A DNA stretch of 64,000 nt. Origin: Halobacillus karajensis. Lineage in GTDB: Bacteria > Bacillota > Bacilli > Bacillales > Halobacillaceae. A model generated the notes under the pieces. That model saw only the letters and a list, made by a program, of their open reading frames with translations, had not been told where the DNA came from and did no database searches. Made by a program: the position numbers and the translations under genes. Below are positions 44,023 through 54,909 of the stretch, piece by piece. Within the stretch, counting starts at the first letter, position 1. Each line of letters begins with the position of its first letter. The DNA is taken from assembly GCF_900108515.1 (NCBI RefSeq), contig NZ_FNWW01000005.1:62001-126000 (forward strand), read 5' to 3'.

Positions 44023-45139
44023 CGTCATTCGACCAGGAAGTACGATCGGAATTTTAGGAGGAGGTCAGCTAGGGCGTATGATGGCGGTTGCTGCCCGGCA
44101 TATGGGATACAGAATTGCTGTTCTGGATCCGGCAGAGCATTGTCCGTGTGCACCGGTTGCTGATGAACACATTGTCGCGGCCTATGACGACATGGAAGCA
44201 GCTGAGAAGCTAAGCGATATCAGCGATGTCATTACTTACGAATTTGAGAACGTGGATCTTGAAGTGGCCCGTCTTTTTGAAGAAAAAGGGAAACTTCCGC
44301 AAGGTTCTTTCGCCCTTGAAGTGACCCAGAACAGGGCAAAGGAAAAGGAAGTGGCGGTTGAATCAGGTCTTCCGGTACCTCCTTACCGTCTTGTATCCTC
44401 ATGGGAACAGTTCATGGAGGCATTGGAAACCATTGGCTATCCAGCGGTTATTAAAACTGTAAGTGGTGGTTATGACGGAAAAGGTCAGGTGAAAATCGAA
44501 CAAGAGGGCGACTTGGAAGAGGTCCGTTCGTTTATCAAAGAAGATGATATTTATATTGTGGAACAGTGGTTGACTTTCGATCTGGAAATCTCCCAAGTCT
44601 TTACAAGGGGACAGGAAGGACGAATCGTTCCCTTCCCTATTGCGGAAAATATTCATAAGAACCATATTCTTCATGAATCTCGCGTTCCTGCGAACATTCC
44701 GAAACGAATGGCAGATAAGACGCTCGAAGCCGTTGAGTTATTAGCTGAACGGGTAGGAGTGGTTGGTACTTTTGCCGTAGAAATGTTTGTGAAAGACAAG
44801 AAGATCTTTATCAATGAAATGGCTCCGAGACCACACAATTCCGGACATTATACGATCGAAGCGTGCAATGTATCTCAATTCGAACAGCACGTCCGTGCGA
44901 TTTGCGGCTTACCATTACTCCCGGTTCATTCCTTCGGTGCTGCGGTCATGGTGAACATGCTGGGAAAACACCGAAGTATTTTGCAGGAACGCCTGGAAGA
45001 ATACCAAGGTTTTCATTTTCACGATTACGGAAAAGAAGCAGTCCGGCAAAATCGCAAAATGGGGCACCTTACATTTATCGGGAACGACCTAGAAGAAATC
45101 GACAAAATCATTCAACAAAATCACATTCATTTATGGTAG
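44012..45139 (+). CDS. purK: N5-carboxyaminoimidazole ribonucleotide synthase
   Basis: This 375-residue ATP-grasp enzyme makes N5-CAIR from AIR, bicarbonate and ATP. It starts with [17 protein letters not shown]. The ATP-grasp core has [14 protein letters not shown] and the Mg ligand region [19 protein letters not shown]. The start is TTG 44012, nine bases after GAGGAGGGA, inside the end of purE. Confidence 0.95.
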   Translation: MKPNVIRPGSTIGILGGGQLGRMMAVAARHMGYRIAVLDPAEHCPCAPVADEHIVAAYDDMEAAEKLSDISDVITYEFENVDLEVARLFEEKGKLPQGSFALEVTQNRAKEKEVAVESGLPVPPYRLVSSWEQFMEALETIGYPAVIKTVSGGYDGKGQVKIEQEGDLEEVRSFIKEDDIYIVEQWLTFDLEISQVFTRGQEGRIVPFPIAENIHKNHILHESRVPANIPKRMADKTLEAVELLAERVGVVGTFAVEMFVKDKKIFINEMAPRPHNSGHYTIEACNVSQFEQHVRAICGLPLLPVHSFGAAVMVNMLGKHRSILQERLEEYQGFHFHDYGKEAVRQNRKMGHLTFIGNDLEEIDKIIQQNHIHLW

Positions 45140-45149
45140 GAGGAAGACA

Positions 45150-46442
45150 ATGATTGAACGTTATACGCGCCCTGAGATGGGGGCCATTTGGACAGAAGAA
45201 AACCGCTATCAGGCATGGCTTGAGGTAGAACTTCTAGCCTGTGAAGCCTGGAGTGAGCTCGGCGTCATCCCAAAAGACGATGTAGACAAATTACGAGAAC
45301 GTGCCTCTTTCTCGATCGATCGTATCCATGAGATTGAAGCGGAGACAAGGCATGATGTAGTAGCCTTTACACGTGCCGTTTCGGAAACGGTTGGAGAAGA
45401 ACGGAAATGGGTCCATTACGGCCTTACTTCGACGGACGTTGTAGATACGGCGCTTTCATATCAATTGAAGCAAGCCAACGATATCATCCGCAAAGACCTG
45501 GTGAATTTCATCAGCATTCTTGGGGAAAAAGCGAAGGAACATAAGCATACGGTCATGATGGGACGTACACACGGTGTCCATGCCGAACCAACGACATTTG
45601 GTTTGAAACTCGCTTTGTATTACGAAGAAATGAAGCGTAACTTGGAGCGTCTGGACTTGGCGATTGAACAGATCCATGTCGGAAAGCTTTCTGGAGCTGT
45701 AGGAACTTATGCGAACATCGACCCTTACGTAGAAGAGTATGTATGTGAAAAGCTTGGTTTAACCCCGGCACCTGTTTCTACACAAACTCTTCAACGTGAC
45801 CGTCATGCTCACTATATTTCTACGTTAGCTTTAATCGCTACATCCATTGAAAAAGTGGCTGTGGAAGTTCGCGGCCTTCAAAAAACGGAAACGCGGGAAG
45901 TGGAAGAGTTCTTTGCCAAAGGTCAGAAAGGATCGTCCGCGATGCCGCATAAACGCAACCCGATCGGATCTGAAAATATGACAGGAATGGCCAGAGTATT
46001 GCGTGGAAATATGCTGACGGCCTTTGAAAATGTTCCTTTATGGCATGAACGGGATATCTCCCACTCTTCTGCAGAGCGCATTATTCTGCCTGATGCCACG
46101 ATTGCTTTAAATTACATGCTGAATCGTTTCGGGAATATCATCAAGAATTTGACAGTCTTTCCTGAACGTATGCAGGAAAATATGGAAAAAACGTATGGCC
46201 TTATTTTCTCTCAGCGTGTCTTACTGACATTAATTGATGAAGGGATGGTACGCGAAGAAGCGTATGATCTTGTTCAGCCAAAGGCCATGGAGGCCTGGGA
46301 GCGCGGTGTACCGTTTCGTGATTTGATTGAAGCAGATGATAAAATTACATCCACTTTGTCACAAGATCAACTGGATGCCTGCTTTGATTACAAGCATCAC
46401 TTGAAACAAGTCGACCGCATCTTCGACCGCATCGGACTTTAA
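45150..46442 (+). CDS. purB: Adenylosuccinate lyase
   Basis: This 430-residue fumarase-superfamily lyase acts twice in purine synthesis, on SAICAR and adenylosuccinate. It starts [11 protein letters not shown] and has [30 protein letters not shown] (catalytic His region) and the signature loop [15 protein letters not shown]. It sits 10 bases after purK with TAGGAGG ahead. A long hairpin stands between it and purC. Confidence 0.96.
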   Translation: MIERYTRPEMGAIWTEENRYQAWLEVELLACEAWSELGVIPKDDVDKLRERASFSIDRIHEIEAETRHDVVAFTRAVSETVGEERKWVHYGLTSTDVVDTALSYQLKQANDIIRKDLVNFISILGEKAKEHKHTVMMGRTHGVHAEPTTFGLKLALYYEEMKRNLERLDLAIEQIHVGKLSGAVGTYANIDPYVEEYVCEKLGLTPAPVSTQTLQRDRHAHYISTLALIATSIEKVAVEVRGLQKTETREVEEFFAKGQKGSSAMPHKRNPIGSENMTGMARVLRGNMLTAFENVPLWHERDISHSSAERIILPDATIALNYMLNRFGNIIKNLTVFPERMQENMEKTYGLIFSQRVLLTLIDEGMVREEAYDLVQPKAMEAWERGVPFRDLIEADDKITSTLSQDQLDACFDYKHHLKQVDRIFDRIGL

Positions 46443-46452
46443 TGGTAAAAAC

Positions 46453-46495
46453 TGTATGGCCTGGTACACCAGTTTCTGGTGTACCAGGCCATACA
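46453..46495. repeat. Perfect hairpin between purB and purC
   Basis: A 20-bp perfect stem (46453-46472 with 46476-46495; core GGCCTGGTACACCAG) closes a three-base TTT loop, 10 bases after the purB stop. It lacks a T run on the plus strand; on the minus strand AGTTTTTACC follows. It is probably an intercistronic RNA hairpin from a dispersed repeat family with relatives upstream of pcrB. Confidence 0.75.
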
Positions 46496-46528
46496 AAAAA
46501 TCCCAATTCCTTAGCGAGGTGTTTCTTC

Positions 46529-47251
46529 ATGAAGGGTTCACTGTTATATGAAGGGAAAGCGAAACGTGTTTATTATACAACGGGCGATTCAGATCAGCTC
46601 GTTCTATCCTATAAAGATGACGCTACAGCATTTAATGGAAAGAAAAAAGACGAGTTTGCAGGCAAAGGGCGCCTCAACAACTTGATCACCTCTAAAGTAT
46701 TCCAATACTTACACCAGCAGAACATCCAAACACACTTCATTGAAGCTTTGAACGATACAGAACAGTTAGTTCATCAGACGACCATCATTCCTCTTGAAGT
46801 CGTTGTCCGTAACCAGGCCGCTGGCAGTATTACACGCCGGCTTGGCATTCAGGAAAAAAACAGCTTCATTCCGCCAATTATAGAATTATTTTATAAAAAA
46901 GATGAATTGAATGACCCACTCATCAATGATGTGCACGCCTATCATCTTACAGACATCACAGAACAAGAACTCACATTCATCAAACAACAAGCATTAGAAA
47001 TCAATAGTCAACTGCAGGAACTTTTCCACTCAGCAGGACTGATTCTAGTCGATTTTAAGCTCGAATTCGGGCGCCTTAACGACGGTGCAATCGTCCTTTC
47101 TGATGAAATATCTCCGGATACATGCAGACTTTGGGATACCCATACAGGTGAAAAGATGGACAAGGACGTTTTTCGCGAAGGCCTTGGTTCTTTAATAGAT
47201 ACCTATGAAAAAATTCTAAATCGACTGGAGGAGAACGTATGCACAAAGTAA
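46529..47251 (+). CDS. purC: SAICAR synthetase
   Basis: This 240-residue enzyme joins CAIR and aspartate. It begins KGSLLYEGKAKRVYYT (ATP-binding loop) and has KDDATAFNGKKKDEF, VVRNQAAGSITRRLG and DFKLEFGR with DEISPDTCRLWD. The ATG at 46529 is preceded by GCGAGGTG. An open frame back to 46442 crosses the hairpin and has no homologous N-terminus, so I reject it. The 3' end overlaps purS by 13 bases. Confidence 0.95.
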   Translation: MKGSLLYEGKAKRVYYTTGDSDQLVLSYKDDATAFNGKKKDEFAGKGRLNNLITSKVFQYLHQQNIQTHFIEALNDTEQLVHQTTIIPLEVVVRNQAAGSITRRLGIQEKNSFIPPIIELFYKKDELNDPLINDVHAYHLTDITEQELTFIKQQALEINSQLQELFHSAGLILVDFKLEFGRLNDGAIVLSDEISPDTCRLWDTHTGEKMDKDVFREGLGSLIDTYEKILNRLEENVCTK

Positions 47252-47484
47252 AGATCCACATTACATTGAAAGAAGGAGTCCTTGATCCGCAGGGAAAGGC
47301 GGTTCAGAACTCTTTGCAATCCCTTGAATATAGCAATGTCCAGGATGTACGAGTCGGAAAGTACATGGAAGTATACCTGGAAGAAAGCGAAAATCTTGAA
47401 TCTCAAATCGATCGAATGTGTGATCAGCTTCTTGCCAACCCCGTCATTGAAAATTACACCTATACGATCGAGGAGGCAGGTTAA
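47239..47484 (+). CDS. purS: FGAM synthase subunit PurS
   Basis: This 81-residue small subunit bridges PurL and PurQ and helps channel ammonia. [18 protein letters not shown] and [15 protein letters not shown] are the family signatures. The start follows GGAGGAGA and overlaps the end of purC. Confidence 0.95.
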   Translation: MHKVKIHITLKEGVLDPQGKAVQNSLQSLEYSNVQDVRVGKYMEVYLEESENLESQIDRMCDQLLANPVIENYTYTIEEAG

Positions 47485-47485
47485 C

Positions 47486-48169
47486 GTGAAATTCGCTGTT
47501 ATTGTTTTTCCAGGATCCAATTGTGACCGGGACATGTACCATGCTGTCAAAGATCAACTCGGGGAAGAAGCAGATCTTGTCTGGTATAAGGAGGCCAATC
47601 TAGCAGACTATGACGCTATTCTTTTACCTGGAGGCTTTTCCTACGGGGATTATCTGCGTTCAGGAGCGATTGCAGCCACCTCTGATATCATTGCGCAAAT
47701 CAGTAAGGCAGCCAAAGCAGGCAAACCTGTCCTTGGTGTTTGCAATGGGTTTCAAATCCTTCTTGAAATGGGGCTGCTCCCAGGAGCGATGCTACCTAAT
47801 GAAAAGTTGAAATTCATGTGCCATTACGAGACTCTCATCGTCGAGAACAGTGACACGATGTTTACGCGTTCTTATGACCATCAGGAAAAAATTGAAATTC
47901 CAATCGCACATGGAGACGGGAATTATTTTTGTGATGAACAAACGCTTAGGGAGCTTCGTGATAATAATCAGATTGTCTTCACTTATGATCAAAACCCGAA
48001 TGGATCTGTCGGTAATATTGCAGGAATTATGAATGAAAAAGGCAATGTACTCGGTATGATGCCACACCCGGAAAGGGCTGTAGAGGCTTTACTCGGACAT
48101 GATGACGGACGCCGTCTATTTGAATCGATTTTGACACACTGGAGGGAACAACATGCCATCAATGCTTGA
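47486..48169 (+). CDS. purQ: FGAM synthase glutaminase subunit PurQ
   Basis: This 227-residue class I glutamine amidotransferase supplies ammonia to Pur[15 protein letters not shown] starts it, Cys86 in [13 protein letters not shown] is the nucleophile, and MPHPERAVE holds the catalytic His and Glu. The start is GTG 47486 behind AGGAGGCAGG, one base after purS. An upstream frame to 47282 only shadows purS. Confidence 0.95.
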   Translation: MKFAVIVFPGSNCDRDMYHAVKDQLGEEADLVWYKEANLADYDAILLPGGFSYGDYLRSGAIAATSDIIAQISKAAKAGKPVLGVCNGFQILLEMGLLPGAMLPNEKLKFMCHYETLIVENSDTMFTRSYDHQEKIEIPIAHGDGNYFCDEQTLRELRDNNQIVFTYDQNPNGSVGNIAGIMNEKGNVLGMMPHPERAVEALLGHDDGRRLFESILTHWREQHAINA

Positions 48170-50381
48170 GATTAACCCGGAAAAAATTGAAGACCAGCGT
48201 CTTTATGCAGAGATGGGGCTGAAGGATGAGGAGTATCGTTCCATCTGCTCAATACTTGGGCGTCGTCCTAATTATACAGAGGTCGGTTTGTTCTCTGTCA
48301 TGTGGTCGGAACATTGCAGTTATAAAAATTCTAAACCGTTGTTAAAGAAGTTCCCCACCGAGGGGGCACATGTACTCCAAGGTCCAGGTGAAGGAGCTGG
48401 GATTATTGATATTGGCGATAATCAGGCGGTGGTTTTCAAAATCGAAAGTCATAATCACCCCTCTGCCGTTGAGCCCTATCAAGGTGCGGCGACTGGGGTA
48501 GGTGGAATCCTGCGTGATGTTTTTTCTATGGGTGCCCGCCCGATTGCTCTCCTGAATTCGCTCAGATTCGGATCTTTAAGTCAGCCACGGGTAAAGTACT
48601 TATTTGAAGAAGTCGTCCGCGGCATCGCCGGATACGGCAACTGTGTCGGGGTTCCGACGGTTGGTGGCGAAGTGCAGTTCGATGATGCCTATAATGGGAA
48701 TCCACTTGTGAATGCCATGTGTGTCGGCTTGATCGACCATAAAGATATTCAAAAAGGAATCGCGGCTGGGATTGGAAACACGGTCATGTATGTGGGAGCG
48801 AAAACGGGGCGCGACGGGATCCATGGAGCGACTTTCGCATCGGAGGAATTGTCGGAAGAGTCCGAAGAAAAGCGCCCTTCTGTTCAGGTTGGCGATCCGT
48901 TCATGGAAAAATTGCTTATAGAAGCTTGTCTGGATGTTATCCATCATGAAGCCCTTGTTGGGATTCAGGACATGGGAGCTGCCGGACTCACTTCATCGGC
49001 CAGTGAAATGGCGAGTAAAGCAGGAACTGGGATGACGATGAACCTTGATCTCATTCCGCAGCGTGAACAAGACATGACAGCCTATGAAATGATGCTTTCC
49101 GAGTCTCAGGAACGCATGCTTCTCGTTGTAGAGAAAGGTCGTAAAGAGGAGATTGCGAACGTCTTCCGTAAATATAACCTAGAAGCTGTAGCGGTCGGGG
49201 AAGTGACAGACACCAAGCGTTTCCGTCTCGTCCATCACGACGAAGTTGTTGCCGATGTACCTGTCGATTCGCTTGCAGAAGACGCACCGGTTTATCATCA
49301 ACCGTCCCGTATCCCTGAATATTATGAAGAGTTTCAAAGAATGGAACCTTATGTCCCGAAACCATTAGACTATCTGAGCACCTTATTGAATCTATTAAAA
49401 CAGCCGACCATCGCTAGTAAGGAGTGGGTGTACGATCAATATGATTCCATGGTGCAGACGAATACGGTGGTTACACCGGGATCGGATGCAGCTGTTCTTC
49501 GGGTGCGGGGTACGGAAAAAGCCCTTGCCATGACAACGGACTGTAACTCCCGCTACCTTTATGTCGACCCAGAGGCCGGTGGAAAAATTGCGGTCGCTGA
49601 AGCTGCTCGCAACATTGTCTGTTCCGGGGGACGTCCGCTTGGCATTACAGACGGGCTTAACTTCGGTTCTCCAGAAAATCCGGAAATTTTCTGGCAGATG
49701 GAGAAAAGTGTCGAGGGCATGAGTGAGGCTTGCCGGGAATTAGAAACTCCGGTCATCGGTGGAAATGTTAGTTTGTACAATGAATCATTTGGCGGACAGG
49801 CCATTTATCCAACTCCAATCGTTGGAATGGTTGGCTTAATTGATGATGTGGCTCATATTACTCGTTCCCATGCGAAGAAATCGGGAGACCTCGTTTACCT
49901 TATCGGTGATACCTATGCAGAATTTGGGGGCAGTGAATTGCAGGGATTGTTAGAAGGCAGACACTTTGGAAAAGCTCCATCCCTTGATTTGCAAACCGAA
50001 GTGAATCGTCAAAAACAACTACTGACAGCTATTCGATCAGGCCTTGTCGCGTCTGCTCATGATGTAGCGGAAGGCGGACTTGCTGTGGCTCTAGCTGAGA
50101 AATTGTTCGAAAATGAGCTTGGTTGTGAAGTGATATTGGAAGGCGACCTTACTTCAGAGCTATTCTCTGAAACACAATCCCGCTTCCTCGTTACTGTTTC
50201 GAAGGAGAATAAGCAATCTTTCGAACATATTATCACAGATGCTCACCAAATCGGGACCATTACAGAAGATGGGGTATACCGGGTTAAGCAAGACACTGTT
50301 GTCGTTCTTGAAGAACAAACATCAACGCTTAAGGAAGCATGGAAAGGAGCGATCGGATGCTTGGTGAAATCAAAGGGCTGA
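48153..50381 (+). CDS. purL: FGAM synthase large subunit PurL
   Basis: This 742-residue small-type PurL makes FGAM from FGAR, ATP and ammonia. Two AIRS-like halves are visible: [19 protein letters not shown] with the catalytic His, [20 protein letters not shown] and [13 protein letters not shown] in the first, GGNVSLYNE and [16 protein letters not shown] in the second. It needs PurQ and PurS. It overlaps purQ by 17 bases and purF by 25. Confidence 0.96.
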   Translation: MPSMLEINPEKIEDQRLYAEMGLKDEEYRSICSILGRRPNYTEVGLFSVMWSEHCSYKNSKPLLKKFPTEGAHVLQGPGEGAGIIDIGDNQAVVFKIESHNHPSAVEPYQGAATGVGGILRDVFSMGARPIALLNSLRFGSLSQPRVKYLFEEVVRGIAGYGNCVGVPTVGGEVQFDDAYNGNPLVNAMCVGLIDHKDIQKGIAAGIGNTVMYVGAKTGRDGIHGATFASEELSEESEEKRPSVQVGDPFMEKLLIEACLDVIHHEALVGIQDMGAAGLTSSASEMASKAGTGMTMNLDLIPQREQDMTAYEMMLSESQERMLLVVEKGRKEEIANVFRKYNLEAVAVGEVTDTKRFRLVHHDEVVADVPVDSLAEDAPVYHQPSRIPEYYEEFQRMEPYVPKPLDYLSTLLNLLKQPTIASKEWVYDQYDSMVQTNTVVTPGSDAAVLRVRGTEKALAMTTDCNSRYLYVDPEAGGKIAVAEAARNIVCSGGRPLGITDGLNFGSPENPEIFWQMEKSVEGMSEACRELETPVIGGNVSLYNESFGGQAIYPTPIVGMVGLIDDVAHITRSHAKKSGDLVYLIGDTYAEFGGSELQGLLEGRHFGKAPSLDLQTEVNRQKQLLTAIRSGLVASAHDVAEGGLAVALAEKLFENELGCEVILEGDLTSELFSETQSRFLVTVSKENKQSFEHIITDAHQIGTITEDGVYRVKQDTVVVLEEQTSTLKEAWKGAIGCLVKSKG

Positions 50382-51769
50382 ATGAAGAATGCGGCATCTT
50401 CGGCGTCTGGGGACATCCGGAATCTGCCCAGCTGACGTATTACGGCTTACATGCCCTCCAACACCGGGGCCAGGAAGGTGCAGGAATCGTCACAACTGAT
50501 GGCGAGCAGCTCAAGCTTGCCAAAGGTCACGGCTTGATACAGGAGGTTTTCTCTGAAAATCGACTAGAAGATTTAAACGGCCATGCTTCCATCGGCCACG
50601 TTCGCTATGCAACGGCAGGAGACGGGGGTTATGAAAATATTCAGCCGCTTCTTTTTCGCTCTCAGACAGGCGGACTTACGCTTGCTCACAACGGAAACCT
50701 TGTTAATGCGCAAGCTTTGAAAAACCAGCTTGAGGCACAAGGGAGCATTTTACAAACAACTTCTGACACAGAAGTTGTGGCTCACTTAATTAAACGAGCC
50801 CGCCATTTACCGCTCGATCAGGCCATTATGGAAGCCTTGTCCATGATTAAGGGGGCCTATGCCTTTTTAGTCATGACTGAAGACCGAATGTTTGTAGCCA
50901 ATGACCCGAGGGGATTGCGTCCACTGAGTCTCGGACATCTCGGGGACTCTTGGGTTGTCTCCTCGGAAACGTGCGCCTTTGATGTAGTTGGGGCGGAATA
51001 TGATCGGGAAATTATGCCTGGTGAATTGCTAATTATCTCTAGTGAAGGTGTTGAATCCAAGCGTTTTTCAGCTCCCATTCAACGCACACTTTGTTCAATG
51101 GAATATGTCTATTTCTCAAGGCCTGATAGCAATATCGATGGCAAGAATGTGCACGCGTCTCGTAAGCGGATGGGAAAAACGCTTGCTGAAGAAGCTCCGA
51201 TTGAGGCGGATGTTGTGACAGGCGTACCAGATTCAAGCATTTCCGCGGCTATTGGTTATGCTGAATCGTCCGGGATTCCTTATGAACTCGGGTTGATAAA
51301 AAACCGGTATGTCGGACGTACCTTTATCCAGCCATCACAGGAACTTCGTGAACAAGGAGTGAAGATGAAACTGTCCGCCGTCCGGGGGATCGTTGAAGGG
51401 AAGAAGGTCGTCATGGTTGATGATTCGATTGTACGCGGGACGACAAGCCGGAGGATCGTAAAAATGTTGAAGGAAGCGGGAGCGAAAGAAGTCCATGTCC
51501 GTATTGCCTCTCCTCCGATTCAGAATCCTTGCTATTACGGGATTGATACATCCAACAGTGGTGAACTCATAGCAGCCAACCATTCGGTGGATGGAATAGA
51601 AGCGCAGATTGGCGCGGACAGCCTAGCATTTTTATCCGTGAAGGGACTAAATGACAGCATTTATCAAGGTGAAGAATCACTCGAGCACGGCGGCTGTATG
51701 GCCTGTTTCACCGGTAATTACCCGACGGAAATCTATCCGAACACAATGCACCCATATGAAAAAGCGTAG
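50357..51769 (+). CDS. purF: Amidophosphoribosyltransferase
   Basis: This 470-residue enzyme carries out the first committed step, making phosphoribosylamine from PRPP and glutamine. [11 protein letters not shown] is a short propeptide, removed to expose Cys12 as the N-terminal nucleophile, as in B. subtilis. The PRPP loop is [18 protein letters not shown]. Cysteines in TLCSMEY, NPCYYG and GGCMACF fit the [4Fe-4S] cluster ligands. I chose ATG 50357, after AAAGGAG, over ATG 50339. It overlaps purL by 25 bases. Confidence 0.95.
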   Translation: MLGEIKGLNEECGIFGVWGHPESAQLTYYGLHALQHRGQEGAGIVTTDGEQLKLAKGHGLIQEVFSENRLEDLNGHASIGHVRYATAGDGGYENIQPLLFRSQTGGLTLAHNGNLVNAQALKNQLEAQGSILQTTSDTEVVAHLIKRARHLPLDQAIMEALSMIKGAYAFLVMTEDRMFVANDPRGLRPLSLGHLGDSWVVSSETCAFDVVGAEYDREIMPGELLIISSEGVESKRFSAPIQRTLCSMEYVYFSRPDSNIDGKNVHASRKRMGKTLAEEAPIEADVVTGVPDSSISAAIGYAESSGIPYELGLIKNRYVGRTFIQPSQELREQGVKMKLSAVRGIVEGKKVVMVDDSIVRGTTSRRIVKMLKEAGAKEVHVRIASPPIQNPCYYGIDTSNSGELIAANHSVDGIEAQIGADSLAFLSVKGLNDSIYQGEESLEHGGCMACFTGNYPTEIYPNTMHPYEKA

Positions 51770-51781
51770 GAGGGAAGAAGA

Positions 51782-52786
51782 ATGAGCCACTCATATAAAC
51801 AAGCAGGCGTCGATGTCGAGGCTGGCTATGAAGCTGTTGAACGGATGAAAAAACACGTTTCTCGCACGATGCGGACAGAAGTATTGGGGGGGCTCGGTTC
51901 TTTTGGGGGTTTGTTTGACATCAGTGGAATGACCTATGAAGAACCTGTCCTTGTTACTGGGACGGATGGGGTCGGAACGAAGCTCAAACTCGCCTTTGAA
52001 ATGGATCGCCACGATACGATAGGGGTGGATGTTGTTGCTATGTGTGTCAACGATATCGTCGCTCAAGGAGCCGATCCCCTTCTCTTTTTAGATTATATTG
52101 CCTGTGGAAAAAATGACCCAGACCGAATTGAACAGATCGTCAAAGGAATCGCTGATGGTTGTGAACAATCTGGTTCCGCGCTGATCGGGGGAGAAACAGC
52201 GGAAATGCCTGGGATGTATGAAGTGGACGAATACGACCTGGCCGGATTCGTTGTCGGTATGGCAGATAAACAAAAGCTTATTACAGGGGAAGACATCCAA
52301 GCAGGGGACATTATAATCGGACTTCCATCTTCGGGGGTTCATTCAAATGGGTTTTCGCTGGTTCGTTCCCTAGTGGCTGACCTTGATTTAGAGAGGGTAT
52401 ACCATCCTCTAGACAGCCCGCTTGGTGACGAATTACTTACCCCGACAACCATTTACGTTGAAGCGGTACAAAAGCTGAAAAAAGCCGTCCATATTAAAGG
52501 GATCGCTCATATTACAGGGGGCGGATTCTATGAAAATATCCCAAGGGCACTCCCTGATGGTCTTGGTTGTGAGCTTGACCGGACGAGTTGGGAAACACCT
52601 GTAATTTTCCAATTCTTACAGGAGAAAGGAACGATCAGTGAGGAAGAAATGTATGGGGTCTTTAATATGGGTGTCGGGATGGTCGTCATTGTCGATCCAT
52701 CAGATGTTGATTCAGCCGTTGCCTCTTGTGAAGGTTCCTTTGTGATGGGGAAAGTGACAGAGACAGCGGGGGTGCAGTGGTCATGA
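51782..52786 (+). CDS. purM: AIR synthetase
   Basis: This 334-residue protein closes the imidazole ring of FGAM to give [52 protein letters not shown] and [16 protein letters not shown] are the ATP and substrate motifs. AGGAGG precedes the start. The stop overlaps purN (ATGA). Confidence 0.96.
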   Translation: MSHSYKQAGVDVEAGYEAVERMKKHVSRTMRTEVLGGLGSFGGLFDISGMTYEEPVLVTGTDGVGTKLKLAFEMDRHDTIGVDVVAMCVNDIVAQGADPLLFLDYIACGKNDPDRIEQIVKGIADGCEQSGSALIGGETAEMPGMYEVDEYDLAGFVVGMADKQKLITGEDIQAGDIIIGLPSSGVHSNGFSLVRSLVADLDLERVYHPLDSPLGDELLTPTTIYVEAVQKLKKAVHIKGIAHITGGGFYENIPRALPDGLGCELDRTSWETPVIFQFLQEKGTISEEEMYGVFNMGVGMVVIVDPSDVDSAVASCEGSFVMGKVTETAGVQWS

Positions 52787-53361
52787 ACAACATTGCCATC
52801 TTCGCCTCAGGATCTGGATCGAATTTTGATGCCATCGTCCAAAAGGTAGAAAAAGGGGAACTGGATGTGAATATTGCATTGCTTGTCTGTGATCGCATCG
52901 GGGCCCCAGTAATTGAAAAGGCCCAGAAGTATGAAATCGATACCGTTGTGTACCGTCCAAAAAGTTTTTCGGATAAATCGGAGTATGAGAGGGCCGTGCT
53001 GGATGACTGCCGGAAGCGTGATGTGGAATTCATTGTGCTTGCAGGGTATATGCGCCTGATTGGTCCAACCTTGCTGCAACCATTTGAACAGAGAATTATT
53101 AACATTCACCCTTCACTGCTTCCTGCTTTTCCAGGAAAGGACGCCATTGGCCAGGCCCTTGAGAAAAGAGTAAAAGTGACCGGTGTAACCATCCATTTCG
53201 TTGATGGCGGGATGGATACAGGGCCGATCATTGCACAAGAAGCCATTGAAGTCTCAGATGCAGATACAGCCATAGATATTAAACGTAAAATACAGGCGGT
53301 TGAGCACCGTCTCTATCCAAAAGTGATCCAATCATTATTCATCAAGGAGGAATCTCAATGA
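52783..53361 (+). CDS. purN: GAR transformylase PurN
   Basis: This 192-residue folate-dependent enzyme formylates GAR using 10-formyl-[19 protein letters not shown] binds the phosphate, and [20 protein letters not shown] holds the catalytic Asn and His. [11 protein letters not shown] carries the Asp. The ATG at 52783 overlaps the purM stop; purH starts in an ATGA overlap. Confidence 0.95.
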   Translation: MNNIAIFASGSGSNFDAIVQKVEKGELDVNIALLVCDRIGAPVIEKAQKYEIDTVVYRPKSFSDKSEYERAVLDDCRKRDVEFIVLAGYMRLIGPTLLQPFEQRIINIHPSLLPAFPGKDAIGQALEKRVKVTGVTIHFVDGGMDTGPIIAQEAIEVSDADTAIDIKRKIQAVEHRLYPKVIQSLFIKEESQ

Positions 53362-54890
53362 AGAAACGTGCCCTACTTAGCGTATCTAACAAACAAGGTC
53401 TCACCGAATTTGCCCAGAAGCTCCACGAACTTGATTATGAACTCGTTTCTACTGGGGGAACGAAACGTACGATTGAAGAGGCAGGCATCCCTGTTTTATC
53501 CATTTCCGAAGTGACTGAATTTCCGGAAATCATGGACGGACGTGTGAAAACTCTTCACCCTTCGGTCCATGGTGGACTACTCGCCAAACGTTCGAATGAG
53601 GAACATGTTAAGCAATTGGAAGAACTTGATATTAAGACCATTGATCTTGTTGCGGTTAACTTGTACCCCTTCAAAGAAACCGTTGCTAAAAAAGGGGTGA
53701 GTGAAGCAGAGATTATCGAGAACATTGATATCGGAGGTCCGACCATGCTGCGGGCGGCTGCGAAAAGTTTTGAAGATGTAGCAGTTGTAGTGGATCCCAC
53801 CGATTATGAGGCAGTGGTTTCAGGTCTCCAAAGTGATGAACTCTCTTTTGATATACGCCGCAGACTAGCGGCTAAAGTGTTTCGTCACACCGCCAATTAT
53901 GATGCAATGATTGCCGAGTACTTTTCCGGATTGACGGACGAACCATTTCCTGAAGCATATTCTGTCACTTATGAAAAAGTCCAGTCCCTTCGCTATGGAG
54001 AGAACCCGCATCAGAAGGCTGCTTTTTACAAGAAGGCGAACTTTGATGGCACCTCTCTAGCTGAGGCAGAGCAGCTAAACGGAAAGGAGCTGTCTTACAA
54101 TAATATTCAAGACGCTAACGCAGCGCTTGAAGTCGTCCTTGAATTTGATCAGCCGGCAGCGGTTGCTGTCAAACATATGAATCCGTGCGGCGTCGGTGTT
54201 GGGGAGCAGCTGCATGAAGCTTATACCAAAGCTTACGAAGGGGACCCTGTATCGATATTCGGAGGTATTGTAGCCCTTAATCGTGAAGTGGATGAAAAAA
54301 CAGCTGCTCAACTGAAAGAGATTTTTCTTGAAATTATCTTGGCACCGTCTTTTAGTCAGGAAGCGCTGGATCTATTGACAACTAAGAAGAATTTACGCCT
54401 GCTCAAAGTGGATATGAAGAAGTCTGACAGTCCAGCCCACAAATTGACGACCGTAAATGGCGGCCTGCTGGTGCAGGATGCGGATGAAGGATCGCTTGAG
54501 AATGTAGAACTGGAGATCGCAACAGACCGGAAACCGACAGAACAGGAGCTAGAAGATTTGAAGCTTGGTTGGAAAGTCGTAAAACATGTGAAATCAAACG
54601 CGATTATTGTAGCTAAAGGGGACAGGACCCTTGGTGTAGGTGCTGGTCAGATGAATCGTGTAGGTGCCGCGAAGATTGCTTTTGGACAAGCAGGAGAAAA
54701 AGCGGAAGGCAGTATTATGGCTTCTGACGCGTTTTTCCCCATGCCGGATACCGTGGAGGCTGCGGCTGAAGCCGGGGTAACAGCGATTATCCAGCCTGGC
54801 GGATCGAAGCGTGATCAAGATTCTATTGATGCGTGTAATAAACACGGAATCTCTATGGTCTTTACGAAAATGCGTCACTTCAAACATTAA
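53358..54890 (+). CDS. purH: AICAR transformylase / IMP cyclohydrolase
   Basis: This 510-residue bifunctional enzyme performs the last two steps to IMP. The N-terminal MGS-like cyclohydrolase domain has LVSTGGTKRTIEEAG and MDGRVKTLHPSVHGGLL. The transformylase domain has SLRYGENPHQKAAFY, VKHMNPCGVGVG with the catalytic Lys-His pair, and DAFFPMPDTVEAAAEAG. AAGGAGG precedes the start. Confidence 0.96.
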   Translation: MKKRALLSVSNKQGLTEFAQKLHELDYELVSTGGTKRTIEEAGIPVLSISEVTEFPEIMDGRVKTLHPSVHGGLLAKRSNEEHVKQLEELDIKTIDLVAVNLYPFKETVAKKGVSEAEIIENIDIGGPTMLRAAAKSFEDVAVVVDPTDYEAVVSGLQSDELSFDIRRRLAAKVFRHTANYDAMIAEYFSGLTDEPFPEAYSVTYEKVQSLRYGENPHQKAAFYKKANFDGTSLAEAEQLNGKELSYNNIQDANAALEVVLEFDQPAAVAVKHMNPCGVGVGEQLHEAYTKAYEGDPVSIFGGIVALNREVDEKTAAQLKEIFLEIILAPSFSQEALDLLTTKKNLRLLKVDMKKSDSPAHKLTTVNGGLLVQDADEGSLENVELEIATDRKPTEQELEDLKLGWKVVKHVKSNAIIVAKGDRTLGVGAGQMNRVGAAKIAFGQAGEKAEGSIMASDAFFPMPDTVEAAAEAGVTAIIQPGGSKRDQDSIDACNKHGISMVFTKMRHFKH

Positions 54891-54909
54891 GCGAAAGGGT
54901 GGTCTTTTT

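Noticed and set aside
46442-46528. N-terminal extension of purC translating the hairpin (VWPGTPVSGVPGHT)
   Set aside because: It reads through the purB-purC palindrome, has no ribosome site and has no counterpart in SAICAR synthetases. ATG 46529 has its own site.
47282-47485. Open frame extending purQ upstream
   Set aside because: It lies within purS in another frame; purQ family proteins begin with KFAVIVFPG, at GTG 47486.
54811-54909. Open frame extending purD into purH
   Set aside because: It is a shadow of the purH end with no ribosome site; family proteins begin MKVMVVGQGGREH.
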